Positions 38,493 to 46,967 of a stretch of DNA of 47,744 bases are shown piece after piece. The first letter of the stretch is position 1. Each line of letters starts with the position of its first letter. The DNA comes from Pelagibacterales bacterium SAG-MED01. GTDB lineage: Bacteria > Pseudomonadota > Alphaproteobacteria > Pelagibacterales > Pelagibacteraceae. The notes under the pieces were generated by a model. The model ran no database searches. It saw only the letters and a list, made by a program, of their open reading frames with translations, and was not told where the DNA came from. The stretch covers positions 1 to 47,744 of the forward strand of contig JACWCY010000008.1 in NCBI GenBank assembly GCA_014654455.1, in the 5' to 3' direction. Both the position numbers and the translations under genes were made by a program.

Positions 38493-39050
38493 TTAATATT
38501 TTATTTCTATATTGCCTATTTTTTTGAATCTTATATTAGAAATTACGATTTCTCCAGAAGTTGGAGTATAATGTAATGCTTCAGAAATTACCACATAATG
38601 TGTGACAAAAACCAAATTGTTATTACCATCCCATTCATTTATATATTTTTTAAGATTTTTAATTTGCTTTGTTCTATTTTTTGAAAATTTTTCACTAAAG
38701 AATGAATTGAGAAAGTTATTTGTTTCAAATTTTTCAAATGCTATCTCTGCAGTTTCTTTGCATCTGCACCACTCACTTGATATAACTTTATCAATTGGAA
38801 TTAGATTTTCTTTAAAATAATTTCCAATATTTTTTGCTTGTTTTCTGCCCTCTTCACTTAAATTTCTTTGTGTTGAACAATCATTGATATCAAAATTATC
38901 TGGATCTCCTCCACCAGGTGCATAAGCATGCCTTATAAAAATTAAATTACCACCATTTTTAAGATTTTTTAAAACTTGAGATTCTGTATCTGCTTTAATT
39001 CCATTTGTTAAAATTAAAAATATAATTAAAATAAAGTTTAATAATTTCAT
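38493..39050 (-). CDS. Periplasmic histidine phosphatase family protein
   Basis: This 185-residue protein has a signal peptide MKLLNFILIIFLILTNGIKA, then the phosphoglycerate-mutase-like core: FIRHAYAPGG (Arg40, catalytic His41), NLSEEGRKQAKNIG, SSEWCRCKETA (second Arg, 96) and VTHYVVI (His151). Such exported members are phosphatases of unknown substrate; this is not the glycolytic mutase. Its ATG is 2 nt from the ATG of the divergent uracil-DNA glycosylase gene. Confidence 0.87.
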   Translation of the reverse strand: MKLLNFILIIFLILTNGIKADTESQVLKNLKNGGNLIFIRHAYAPGGGDPDNFDINDCSTQRNLSEEGRKQAKNIGNYFKENLIPIDKVISSEWCRCKETAEIAFEKFETNNFLNSFFSEKFSKNRTKQIKNLKKYINEWDGNNNLVFVTHYVVISEALHYTPTSGEIVISNIRFKKIGNIEIKY

Positions 39051-39052
39051 TA

Positions 39053-39733
39053 ATGAATATTAAATTTAAAAAATTAAATAAAACAATAGTTAATTGTAAA
39101 AAATGTCCTCGTTTGACTAATTTTATAAAAAAAATTTCAATTGAAAAAAGAAAACAAAACATAAATGAAAAATATTGGGGAAAGCCAGTCACTGGATTTG
39201 GTGATACAAAAGCTAAGCTTATGATTATTGGTTTGGCTCCTGCTGCTCATGGAGGCACTAGGACAGGAAGGGCTTTTACAGGAGATAAATCTGGTGATTT
39301 TTTGTTCAAAAGTTTGTATTCAGTTAAAATATCAAATCAAAATTTTTCTAATGACATCAAAGATAATTTAAAATTAAAATCTACATATATAACTAATATA
39401 TTAAAATGTGTGCCACCAGGCGATAAACCCATGAATAATGAGCTCACATCATGTTCAAATTATTTTGTGAAGGAGCTTGATTATTTAAAAAATCTAAAAG
39501 TAATTGTAACCCTTGGAAAAGTTGCTTTTGATAATTGTCTAAAAATATATAAAAAAAGATTTAGAATTAATCAAAAAATTTCTTTTAAACATAATAAAAA
39601 ATATTTATTGCCTGATGGTAGAATATTGATAGCTTGTTATCACCCAAGCCCTCGAAATGTTAATACTAAAGTTGTAACTTCCTCAATGATTAATCAATTA
39701 TTTCAAAAAGCAAAAAAAATTGCTAAGTTTTAA
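39053..39733 (+). CDS. Uracil-DNA glycosylase, family 5 (UdgB-like)
   Basis: This 226-residue Fe-S uracil-DNA glycosylase removes uracil and other deaminated bases from DNA. Four cysteines suited to a 4Fe-4S cluster are at 15, 18, 119 and 134. The active-site motif GLAPAAHGG (60-68), which has Ala where family 4 has Glu/Asp, and HPSPRN (197-202) mark family 5. Start at ATG 39053 fits the CxxCPRL motif close to the N-terminus. No ribosome-binding site is visible and the start is 2 nt from the divergent neighbour. The 3' end overlaps the convergent ybgC gene by 11 nt. Confidence 0.92.
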   Translation: MNIKFKKLNKTIVNCKKCPRLTNFIKKISIEKRKQNINEKYWGKPVTGFGDTKAKLMIIGLAPAAHGGTRTGRAFTGDKSGDFLFKSLYSVKISNQNFSNDIKDNLKLKSTYITNILKCVPPGDKPMNNELTSCSNYFVKELDYLKNLKVIVTLGKVAFDNCLKIYKKRFRINQKISFKHNKKYLLPDGRILIACYHPSPRNVNTKVVTSSMINQLFQKAKKIAKF

Positions 39734-40145
39734 TAGTGTCACAAAAATAAGGTTTAAATTTAAGATAAATTTCATCTGATATTTTAACCGGCTTTCCATC
39801 GATATTAACAAAAACTAAATGAACCTGAGCCTCAACAATTACATCATCACCTTTTGTAATTATTTGATTCATGAAAAAAGATGTTTTGGTAATAGATTTA
39901 ACAAAAGATCTTACAGTTAATTCATCTTCTAAATGGGCAGATTTTTTATATTCAATGTTACAAGCTTTAACTATAATTAATGATCCAAAATCATCTTTAA
40001 TTTTTTTATTACTGTATCCAATTGAAAATAAAGCTTCAGTTCTAGCTCTCTCTAAAAATTTCAAATAATTTGCATAATATACTACTCCACCTGAGTCAGT
40101 ATCTTCATAATAGACCTTTAATTTATGAAAGAAATTTTCATGCAT
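39723..40145 (-). CDS. ybgC: YbgC family acyl-CoA thioesterase
   Basis: This 140-residue hot-dog thioesterase has the signature VYYEDTDSGGVVYYANYLKF with catalytic Asp17, then ERARTEAL. YbgC is linked to the Tol-Pal system in many proteobacteria and to phospholipid metabolism, but no tol genes are near it here. It converges on the uracil-DNA glycosylase gene and the DUF3047 gene is upstream by 23 nt. Confidence 0.92.
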   Translation of the reverse strand: MHENFFHKLKVYYEDTDSGGVVYYANYLKFLERARTEALFSIGYSNKKIKDDFGSLIIVKACNIEYKKSAHLEDELTVRSFVKSITKTSFFMNQIITKGDDVIVEAQVHLVFVNIDGKPVKISDEIYLKFKPYFCDTIKT

Positions 40146-40168
40146 AATAAAAGTATATCAAATTATTA

Positions 40169-40819
40169 TTATTCTGTAGAAAAATAAATATTCTGAAAAT
40201 AAGCAATAGATTTCATTTTAGAATTATCAGTATCTGACATAACAGCTAATCCATCTAACTCATTTACGTCTAAATTATGAAACTTTTTAAAATCTTCTTT
40301 GACATTAGATTTTACAGTAACCCATTCATTTAAGTTTTCTTTTGTGGTAGATAATACATAGTCTATCGATTTTTTTGTATATGGGCTTGGCCAATTCAAT
40401 CCAGCATCACTATTACTTGAAAAAACATAATTAATTGCTCTATTTGACAGTACTGTAGCACCTGTTTTTTTTACTGCGAAAACTCTAGCAGCAAAATCAT
40501 GACCTTTTTTGGTGTTTTCTTTTATGCCAGATAAATCTTTCTCGATTTTCCATGTAATATTAATGAATGGTGTTTTATTTAAATCAATTTTGATTTCTTT
40601 ACCTAGGCCTGATGCAGCGTTGTTAGCAACCGATTTTAAAAAAGCTCCATTTTCATTAGTTCCTACAGTATAAGTAGTCTTATTATCAGCCCCTCTCACC
40701 TTTCTTACTTCTAACTTAGAAAGCTCAGTCTCAGTAAAATTAAATACTTTTATTTCATCAGCTAACGAGGCCTTAATAATTATAAGTAAGGTTAAAAAAA
40801 TATTGAATACAAATTTCAT
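40169..40819 (-). CDS. DUF3047 family secreted protein
   Basis: This 216-residue protein has a signal peptide (about 1-20, MKFVFNIFLTLLIIIKASLA) and a beta-rich domain with the DUF3047 features ITWKIEKDL, DFAARVFAVKK, RAINYVFSSN, LNEWVTVKSNVKEDFKKF and the terminal AVMSDTDNSKMKSIAYFQNIYF. The family is found in alpha- and gammaproteobacteria and has no known function. It is expected to be periplasmic. A divergent small gene starts 86 nt upstream. Confidence 0.82.
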   Translation of the reverse strand: MKFVFNIFLTLLIIIKASLADEIKVFNFTETELSKLEVRKVRGADNKTTYTVGTNENGAFLKSVANNAASGLGKEIKIDLNKTPFINITWKIEKDLSGIKENTKKGHDFAARVFAVKKTGATVLSNRAINYVFSSNSDAGLNWPSPYTKKSIDYVLSTTKENLNEWVTVKSNVKEDFKKFHNLDVNELDGLAVMSDTDNSKMKSIAYFQNIYFSTE

Positions 40820-40905
40820 AAAAATTTTTTAAAAAAAATCCTTAATACATTATTTTGACAAAATTTAAACATTCAAAATTCAACTTTTTGTTTTATATCA
40901 ATATT

Positions 40906-41043
40906 ATGAAGACAATATCCATTTTTATACTACTTATTTATTGGTCAATAATGATTTTTGCGCCTGTTATGTCTAAGGATGTCAAATTTAGTAGAGCTAA
41001 GGTTAATAATATTAAGATAGTTGAGCAAAAGCCCCAGAGTTAA
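40906..41043 (+). CDS. Small single-helix or secreted protein, 45 residues
   Basis: From the ATG at 40906 the frame encodes a hydrophobic helix (MKTISIFILLIYWSIMIFAP) followed by a short basic tail ending KIVEQKPQS. It is either a signal peptide with a 24-residue product or a single-span membrane protein. An in-frame ATG at 40855 would add 17 charged residues and is less likely. It ends at 41043, overlapping the stop of the convergent SDR gene by 4 nt. No family recognised. Confidence 0.55.
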   Translation: MKTISIFILLIYWSIMIFAPVMSKDVKFSRAKVNNIKIVEQKPQS

Positions 41044-41792
41044 TAAGTCGAACGACCACCACTTATATCAAACACAGCTGCTGTTGAAAACGTATTTTCC
41101 TCTGAAGAGAGCCAACAAACTAAAGATGTGAATTCTTCAACCTCTAAAAATCTTCCTCTTGGCACCTTGGATAGCATTCTTTGGACATGCTCTTTAGTCA
41201 TTTGGTCCAAAATTCGAGTATTAGCACCCGCAGGTGTGATTGCATTTACTGCTATATTTTTATCAGCAAGTTCTTTACCTAAAGATTTTGTGAGACCTAT
41301 CGCGCCTGCTTTTCCAACACTATATGCACTTGCATTAGCATTACCATCTTTTCCAGCGACTGAAGCAACATTTACAATTCTACCGTAGTTATTTTTAATC
41401 ATATTTGGCACTATTGTTCTGCAGCAATTAAAAGTTCCCATTATGTTAATATCAACAACTTTTTTCCACATCTCTAAATCATATTCCCATAATGATGCTG
41501 TAGGACCTGTTATTCCAGCATTATTGATTAAAATATCAATATTTGTTTTTTTTGTTATTTCTTTAGTGCAATTCTCAACTTCTTTATAATTAGATACATC
41601 AACAATGTTTGAGCTTAAATTTGTATTATCTAAATCTTTTTGAGCTTTTTCTATCATTTTAGGATCTATGTCCCAAATTATAACTTTAGCACCTGAGTTT
41701 AAAAATCTTTTAGCAATATCAAGACCAAATCCTTGAGCTCCACCAGTAATTACAGCAGTTCTATCATTTAAATCAAATTTAATTTTGTTCAT
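41040..41792 (-). CDS. Short-chain dehydrogenase/reductase
   Basis: This classical 250-residue SDR has the cofactor motif TGGAQGFG (16-23), Asp41 at the end of the second strand (favouring NAD over NADP), NNAG (90-93), and the catalytic Ser144, Tyr157 and Lys161. It resembles 3-oxoacyl-ACP reductase-like sugar or polyol dehydrogenases; the substrate is not evident. It lies 4 nt after the NCS1 permease gene, at the end of a run with the TRAP transporter, so it probably acts on an imported compound or a close product. Confidence 0.93.
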   Translation of the reverse strand: MNKIKFDLNDRTAVITGGAQGFGLDIAKRFLNSGAKVIIWDIDPKMIEKAQKDLDNTNLSSNIVDVSNYKEVENCTKEITKKTNIDILINNAGITGPTASLWEYDLEMWKKVVDINIMGTFNCCRTIVPNMIKNNYGRIVNVASVAGKDGNANASAYSVGKAGAIGLTKSLGKELADKNIAVNAITPAGANTRILDQMTKEHVQRMLSKVPRGRFLEVEEFTSLVCWLSSEENTFSTAAVFDISGGRSTY

Positions 41793-41796
41793 TCAA

Positions 41797-43254
41797 TTAA
41801 TCTTTAACTAAGAGATAATATGTAAATCCTGCAACGAATGCACCAATTATCCAAGAGAAGGGTTGTAAGAACATTAAATTAGTATTCCAAATTGTTGAGC
41901 TTGAAAAAATAAAACCCAAAAATAATGAGTAAATTCCTCTTATATGCCAACCACCAGAAAAGTAATAGGCCCCGTTACTTTCTAGTGAATAAATGTCTTT
42001 GTTAATTAAATTTCCTTTTTTAATAAAATAAAAATCAAAAATCATAATACCAAAAAATGGACCAAAAAAAGCACCAAAGGTGTCTATGAAAGACAAGATT
42101 CCAATTTGGCTTAAATAGGTTAACCAAATGACACTTATAATAAAGCCAAGTATCGCAATGATAAAGCTAGAACTTTTTAACGATAAAGTTGAAGGTTTCA
42201 AATTAATTAAAGTATATTGAGAGGGAATAAAATTAGCTATCAAGTTAGTCGATAAAGATGCAATAATTATAAAAATTAAAGCCAAATTTGTTATAATTAA
42301 ATTATTTAAAGACCCAATTATATCTGTAGGGTTCGTGAATATTTTAGAGAGATTTTCAGGATTCTGATTTAAAAAACCATCTACACCTACAACTATAAAT
42401 AATGCAAAAAACGAGAATATAATTAAATTTAAAATTAAACTTAAGTTACCTTTTTTTAATTCTGTCTCATCTTTTACATATCTAGAATAATCACCAAAAC
42501 TTAAAATAACAATCGAGAAATAAGCAAAAATGGTTCCTGCAACAGTAATTAATGGCATTAAATTATTTTTATCAATAAAGTTTGCATAGTTTAATGAATT
42601 AACAAAAGTATCTATTGTGAATTTTACATCACTTAAAAGTACCGAAAAGAAAAACAAAAGCATTCCTGAATAAACTGCAATAGCAGAAAACTTAATTATT
42701 TTTTTATTAAAATTCATACCTAAACTAAATAAAATTGTCTGTAATAGAATAGCTATAACAATCGATACCCAATCAATAATATTTAATGCTAAAAAAAATG
42801 TTAAAAAAATATCTTGATCTAAAAGTGAAGAGTCTATCGAAAATATAATTATTCTTAGAAGGTAACTAAAAGCCTTTGATAAAAAATATGTTTGAATACC
42901 AAACATAAAAATTCCTACTAAACCTCTTAGAAAACCAAAATATTTTGCACCACGGATACCAAGTGAAGATCTTAATAAAACAATAAAAGGTAAACCAAAT
43001 TTTTGAGAAGGTTTTCCAATCCAATTAGAAAAAAAGTAAACTAATAATGATCCTAAAATTGTTCCAAAGAATACAACAAAAGTATTTAGGTTATAAATAA
43101 CATAAAGTGATGTAATTAAGGAAAACCCAATAACACTTTGAATGTTAACACCCCAAAAACAGAATAAGTCTTTCCAATTCCAGTTTTTATCGTTAGGGTT
43201 TACTGAAACCAAATCCCAGTTAATAAGTGTTTTTTTTGATTTTTGTTGACTCAC
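41797..43254 (-). CDS. NCS1 family nucleobase:cation symporter-like permease
   Basis: This 485-residue protein has about 12 membrane segments. Near the start are NPNDKNWNWKDLFCFWGVN and GLPFIVLLRSSLGIRGAKYF, typical of the cytosine/allantoin/hydantoin/thiamine group; the C-terminal part has FDTFGAFFGPFFGIMIFDFY and GAYYFSGGWHIRGIYSL. The group imports nucleobases, hydantoins, allantoin or vitamins with Na+ or H+. The exact substrate cannot be read. It follows dctM after 25 nt and precedes the SDR gene by 4 nt, suggesting one transcript and perhaps a shared nitrogen or carbon substrate. Confidence 0.88.
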   Translation of the reverse strand: MSQQKSKKTLINWDLVSVNPNDKNWNWKDLFCFWGVNIQSVIGFSLITSLYVIYNLNTFVVFFGTILGSLLVYFFSNWIGKPSQKFGLPFIVLLRSSLGIRGAKYFGFLRGLVGIFMFGIQTYFLSKAFSYLLRIIIFSIDSSLLDQDIFLTFFLALNIIDWVSIVIAILLQTILFSLGMNFNKKIIKFSAIAVYSGMLLFFFSVLLSDVKFTIDTFVNSLNYANFIDKNNLMPLITVAGTIFAYFSIVILSFGDYSRYVKDETELKKGNLSLILNLIIFSFFALFIVVGVDGFLNQNPENLSKIFTNPTDIIGSLNNLIITNLALIFIIIASLSTNLIANFIPSQYTLINLKPSTLSLKSSSFIIAILGFIISVIWLTYLSQIGILSFIDTFGAFFGPFFGIMIFDFYFIKKGNLINKDIYSLESNGAYYFSGGWHIRGIYSLFLGFIFSSSTIWNTNLMFLQPFSWIIGAFVAGFTYYLLVKD

Positions 43255-43279
43255 TTAAATAATATAAATCTAAAATTTT

Positions 43280-44614
43280 CTACTGTCCATATAAGAGAGT
43301 TGGAAGCCAAAGAGCAATCTGAGGAAATACAACGATTAAGATTAAACCTATTACTTGCAACACCATAAATTGCATCATTCCATAGTAAATATCTTTAAGA
43401 TCCCACTCTGGTACAACCCCTTTTAAAAAATATGCGGATAGAGCTACGGGTGGTGATAGCCAGGCGGTTTGTAGATTGACGGCTACTAAAATAGCAAACC
43501 AAGTTAAGTTAAAACCTAAAGCTTCAACTAATGGTAAAATTATTGGAATTATAATCATTACAATTGGAACCCACTCTAAAGGCCATCCTAATAAAAAGAT
43601 CATAACCATTATCATTGTAAGGATTAAATATTTATTCATTTCTAAGCCTAATAAAAATTCTGTAAGTAGTGTCGGTGTTCCCAATCTAGCAAAAACTGCA
43701 CCAAAAAAATTTGATGCAGCAACTAAAACCATAATTAATGCTGTAATTTCTAAAGTTTTAACTAATGCTTCTTGTAATTTTGGTAGTGTTAATTTTTTAT
43801 ATGCTAAAGAAAGTAACAAAGCACCCATAGCGCCACAACCTGCTGCTTCTGTTGGGGTGGCAAATCCAAATAAAATACTTCCTAATGCTGCGAAAACTAA
43901 AGCTGCTGGAGGAACTAACCCAAGAAAAAATTCAATCCAAACTTCTTTCATACTTGCTGCTCTCATGTCTTCAGGCAAAACAGGTCCAAGCTTTGGATTA
44001 ATCATACATCTGATTGTAGTGTACGCTGCATATAAAGTTGCAAGAAGAATTCCAGGAAAAATAGCAGCTGCAAATAAATCAATTACAGGAATTTCCATGA
44101 TAGGACCCATAACTACAAGCATGATACTTGGTGGAATTAATATGCCTAAAGTTCCACCTGCAGTTATTGTTCCAGCTGCAAGCCTGACATCATATCCTGA
44201 TCTATTCATAGATTTTGCAGCCATAATTCCCAAAATAGTAACTGAGGCACCAACAATTCCTGTGGCTGCTGCAAATATTACTGAAACAAATAAAACTGCA
44301 TAATATAAAGAGCCTTTAACTTTAGCTAACATTAATTGAAAAGCTGAAAACAATCTTTCCATTAGTCCAGCCTGTTCCATCATAATACCCATAAATACAA
44401 AGAGTGGTACGGCCGCGAGTGTCTGTTCAGTCATTACCATTGAAAATTGGAGGGTCATCAGGTAGAAAACTAATTTTCCAAATCCCAAATAACCAAAAAC
44501 AAAACCTAAAAATATTAATGTAAATGAAATCGGAAAACCTACAAATATTGCAAAAAGCATTACTCCAACAAGAATAAAACCTAAAATTGCTGGATCCATA
44601 AATTCTGCTATCAT
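43280..44614 (-). CDS. dctM: TRAP transporter large permease subunit
   Basis: This 444-residue, 12-helix membrane subunit drives Na+-coupled uptake with DctQ and a binding protein. Markers include AAVPLFVFMGIMMEQAGLMERLF, GAASVTILGIMAAKSM-like GASVTILGIMAAKS, GTITAGGTLGILIPPSIMLV and FFLGLVPPAALVFAALGSILFG. The long antisense frame at 43476-44303 is a shadow. Its start overlaps the dctQ stop by 4 nt (ATGA). Confidence 0.96.
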   Translation of the reverse strand: MIAEFMDPAILGFILVGVMLFAIFVGFPISFTLIFLGFVFGYLGFGKLVFYLMTLQFSMVMTEQTLAAVPLFVFMGIMMEQAGLMERLFSAFQLMLAKVKGSLYYAVLFVSVIFAAATGIVGASVTILGIMAAKSMNRSGYDVRLAAGTITAGGTLGILIPPSIMLVVMGPIMEIPVIDLFAAAIFPGILLATLYAAYTTIRCMINPKLGPVLPEDMRAASMKEVWIEFFLGLVPPAALVFAALGSILFGFATPTEAAGCGAMGALLLSLAYKKLTLPKLQEALVKTLEITALIMVLVAASNFFGAVFARLGTPTLLTEFLLGLEMNKYLILTMIMVMIFLLGWPLEWVPIVMIIIPIILPLVEALGFNLTWFAILVAVNLQTAWLSPPVALSAYFLKGVVPEWDLKDIYYGMMQFMVLQVIGLILIVVFPQIALWLPTLLYGQ

Positions 44615-45225
44615 TCAGACTCTCCTGGCCACTTACCTTTTTTTGCAGCCCAATAACTTTTGAATAATTCTGAAATTCCTTGAACTAGTAAAAAAATAAT
44701 TCCAATTAATAAACAAGTTTTTATAGGCCACATATATGGCATCCATGTAGTATCCATTCCTCTTTCACCTCTTTGAATAGACTCTCCCACGTATCCAATG
44801 GTCATATAAAGAAAAACTATCAAACCTGGAAAATAAAATATTAAATAAAGCCAAAAATCTATTAGTCCTTGATTTTTAGTTTTAAAATTTCTGTATAAAA
44901 AATCTGCTCTAATGTGCACACCTCTTGAAAGAGCATAGCCTGCTCCTAGCATAAATAATGCTCCATATAAAAAACGACTAATATCGTAAGCCCAAATAGT
45001 CGGTGAATGAAATAATTTTCTTGCTAAAACTTCGTAGGTCATTGCGAATATTAATGGCATTAATATCCAACAAACAACGTTACCAACCCATTTACTAAAT
45101 TTGTCTATATTAACAATAGATTTTGCCATCCATAGTGGCATGTCATCTGGCATTTTTCCTGAACCACCTCGCCTTTCAGCGATCATTTCATCTGATATAT
45201 CTAATTTTGATGGTTCCTCTGCCAT
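44611..45225 (-). CDS. dctQ: TRAP transporter small permease subunit
   Basis: This 204-residue four-helix subunit is longer than average because of a 30-residue charged N-terminus (RRGGSGKMPDDMP). The core shows FAMTYEVLARKLFHSPTIWA, RFLYGALFMLGAGYALSRGVHIRADF and a C-terminal helix, all DctQ-like. It sits between dctP and dctM. The terminator upstream implies it is made in lower amounts than DctP. Confidence 0.93.
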   Translation of the reverse strand: MAEEPSKLDISDEMIAERRGGSGKMPDDMPLWMAKSIVNIDKFSKWVGNVVCWILMPLIFAMTYEVLARKLFHSPTIWAYDISRFLYGALFMLGAGYALSRGVHIRADFLYRNFKTKNQGLIDFWLYLIFYFPGLIVFLYMTIGYVGESIQRGERGMDTTWMPYMWPIKTCLLIGIIFLLVQGISELFKSYWAAKKGKWPGESE

Positions 45226-45237
45226 AAAATTCTGGTT

Positions 45238-45276
45238 AAAAAAAATTAGAGCGAACTATAAAAGTCCGCTCTAATT
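45238..45276 (-). terminator. Rho-independent terminator or attenuator between dctP and dctQ
   Basis: AATTAGAGCG (45244-45253) pairs with CGCTCTAATT (45267-45276), ten pairs, with ACT/AGT able to extend the helix after one mismatch. On the minus strand the stem is followed by eight T (45238-45245). It lies after the dctP stop and before dctQ. Partial termination here would give a high ratio of binding protein to permease, common in TRAP and ABC operons. Confidence 0.75.
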
Positions 45277-45296
45277 AAATTAAGATTAATTACTGA

Positions 45297-45677
45297 TTAC
45301 TTTAATGTTGCTGCGTGAGCCATACCTAGCTTCGCATTAGACATTTGTGCACCACTCCAGAAAGGAACAGCAACATCAGCAAAGTCTTTCATTGAATCAT
45401 AAACTTTTTTGAAAAATGCATTTTTCTCTGCATTTTTATTCAATGTAGCTTTTGCAGCTGCCATATATTCTACGAAGTAGTCAGATGGAGTATCTTCTAA
45501 TATTACTCCATGCTTAGTAGTTAACGTTTGTAAAGCTTTTCCGTTTTCATAGATTCTGTAACTTAAAGATTTTGCTAATGAAGCATTAGCAGCAACTTCA
45601 AGAGACTTCTTCTCATGAGCACTCATTGCTTTATAAGTTTTTCCAGTAATATAAAAGTCAGCATTTACAACTACTTG
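45297..45677 (-). CDS. dctP: TRAP substrate-binding protein DctP, C-terminal part
   Basis: This frame encodes the last 126 residues of the same DctP whose first 259 residues lie inverted at the right edge of the window; the two overlap by 21 codons that are identical in DNA. The real part begins at QVVVNADFYITG; codons to the right (45678-45722) are antisense-frame GMC sequence and not part of the protein. The stop is 71 nt before dctQ. The combined protein is 364 residues, normal for the TakP-like group. There is probably one dctP in the genome, split here by a chimera. Confidence 0.9.
   Translation of the reverse strand, partial: QVVVNADFYITGKTYKAMSAHEKKSLEVAANASLAKSLSYRIYENGKALQTLTTKHGVILEDTPSDYFVEYMAAAKATLNKNAEKNAFFKKVYDSMKDFADVAVPFWSGAQMSNAKLGMAHAATLK
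45615..45677 (-). repeat. 63-bp perfect inverted repeat, internal copy (dctP fragment)
   Basis: The reverse complement of 45615-45677 is identical to 47682-47744, the last 63 bases of the window. Both encode the same stretch of DctP. The right-hand copy ends with the window, so the repeat may extend no further simply because the sequence stops. Confidence 0.97.
45671..45677. other. Inverted chimeric junction, GMC oxidoreductase to dctP
   Basis: The heptamer CAAGTAG (minus strand) fits both the GMC gene (PTS then the expected Arg, giving ACA AGT AG) and dctP (CAA GTA G, Gln-Val). Reading leftwards on the minus strand, GMC coding ends here and DctP coding takes over in another frame. Together with the inverted repeat it marks a join between two pieces of one locus in opposite orientation. 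Confidence 0.88.
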
Positions 45678-46839
45678 TTGGCCTAATGTTAGAAACTGTA
45701 GGTGTAAATGCATGAAAATCATGATTTTTTGTTGCGCCTAATGTATCCATACTCATCGGTTGAACATGCCACTGCAGATCTGGTAACTCTAAAGAAGGAT
45801 CGCTTTTTGCAAACATACACATTTGACTTGCACCCATGGTCATTGGGCCACTTCTATTAAAAACATACTCTAAGCCAATCATAAGATTTCCAAATAAACT
45901 ATTTATTTTTTTGTTAAGGGATTTTAAACCGTGTACTTTATATATAGGTCTGAACATCAAATGATCTTGTAAGTTTTCCCCAACTCCTTTTAAACCATGT
46001 ATTATTTCAATACCTAAGTTTTTTAATTTATCTGAATTTCCTATACCTGATGTTTGGAGGATTTGAGGAGAACCTATGGCTCCTGATGATAGTATTATTT
46101 CATTTTGAGCTGAGATTTTTTTTAATTCATTGTCTTGCCAATATTCAACTTCTCTTGCTACTTTATTTTCAAAATTTATTTTTTTTACATGCGCGTTAGT
46201 TATAATTTTTAAATTTTGTCTTTTTTTAATTGGATCTAAATAACCGACAGCTGTACTGCATCTAAAACCATTTTTTTCAGTTACTTGAAAATACCCACAA
46301 CCATGATTGTCACCAGTGTTAAAATCTTTAGTTTTAGGAATACCAAACTCCTCTGCTGCATTTTGAAATTCATTTAATAAAGGCAATTGTATTCTTTGAT
46401 CTGATACAGATAAAGGTCCACCCACACCATGATAATTATCTTTACCTCTTTCTTGGTTTTCGGCTTTAATAAAATAGGGAAGAACATCTTCCCAACCCCA
46501 TCCAGAGTTTCCCATTTGTCTCCAAACATCATAATCTTTACTTTGGCCCCTTATATAAAGTAGACCATTAATAGAAGAACTGCCCCCTAAAGTTTTTCCT
46601 CTTGGATAACGAATTGACCTACCATTCATAGTTTCATCAGGTTCAGTTTTGTAACACCAATCAACTGATGGGTTATGCATAGTTTTAAAATAACCAACAG
46701 GAATGTGTATCCATGGATAATTATCTTTTCCTCCAGCTTCAATTAAAACAACTTTATTGTTTGAATTTTCTGAAAGTCTGTTTGCTAAAACACATCCTGC
46801 TGAGCCAGCACCGATAATTATATAGTCAAAAATTTCCAT
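45671..46839 (-). CDS. GMC family FAD oxidoreductase (choline dehydrogenase-like), truncated
   Basis: About 389 of the usual 530-550 residues remain. The FAD-binding motif IIIGAGSAGCVLANRLSE is at 7-24, GMC signature 1 (RGKTLGGSSSINGLLYIRG) near 80-98 and signature 2 (GAIGSPQILQTSGIG) near 253-267. The match runs to HDFHAFTPTVSNIRPTS and then breaks. The missing C-terminus carries the catalytic His-His/Asn pair. Such enzymes oxidise alcohols such as choline or other hydroxy compounds to aldehydes; the substrate here is unknown. The gene is divergent from dctP. Confidence 0.92.
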
Positions 46840-46896
46840 TTGTAGTTGAATAGTTTTTTTATATTTTTGTTTTTATACATATATTACTCAATTGTC

Positions 46897-46909
46897 ACTT
46901 GTATCAAGT
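46897..46909. promoter_or_regulatory. Candidate operator between the GMC gene and dctP
   Basis: ACTTG-TAT-CAAGT is a 13-bp perfect inverted repeat in the 128-nt divergent gap, 59 nt before the dctP ATG. Its form resembles sites bound by GntR-type or other helix-turn-helix regulators, but no regulator gene is seen in the window. It is offered as a candidate only. Confidence 0.3.
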
Positions 46910-46954
46910 TTGTTTTTCTGATTGTATGCACACGTTAAATTTAACCAACAAAAC

Positions 46955-46959
46955 GAGGA
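46955..46959 (+). promoter_or_regulatory. Ribosome-binding site of dctP
   Basis: GAGGA lies 8 nt before the dctP ATG, the clearest Shine-Dalgarno sequence in the window, where most starts rely on coupling or have none. It fits the very high expression usual for binding proteins. Confidence 0.7.
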
Positions 46960-46967
46960 AATAAATA

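Noticed and set aside
40855..40860. Perfect TTGACA on the plus strand before the 45-residue gene
   Set aside because: No -10 box lies at 16-18 nt; the next TATA-like sequence is over 30 nt away.
43476..44303. 275-codon open frame on the plus strand
   Set aside because: Antisense shadow of dctM, which has clear TRAP motifs and continuous coding character on the minus strand.
45678..45722. Apparent N-terminus (MIFMHLHLQF) of the dctP fragment
   Set aside because: It is an out-of-frame reading of the GMC gene on the same strand; DctP sequence begins only at 45677.
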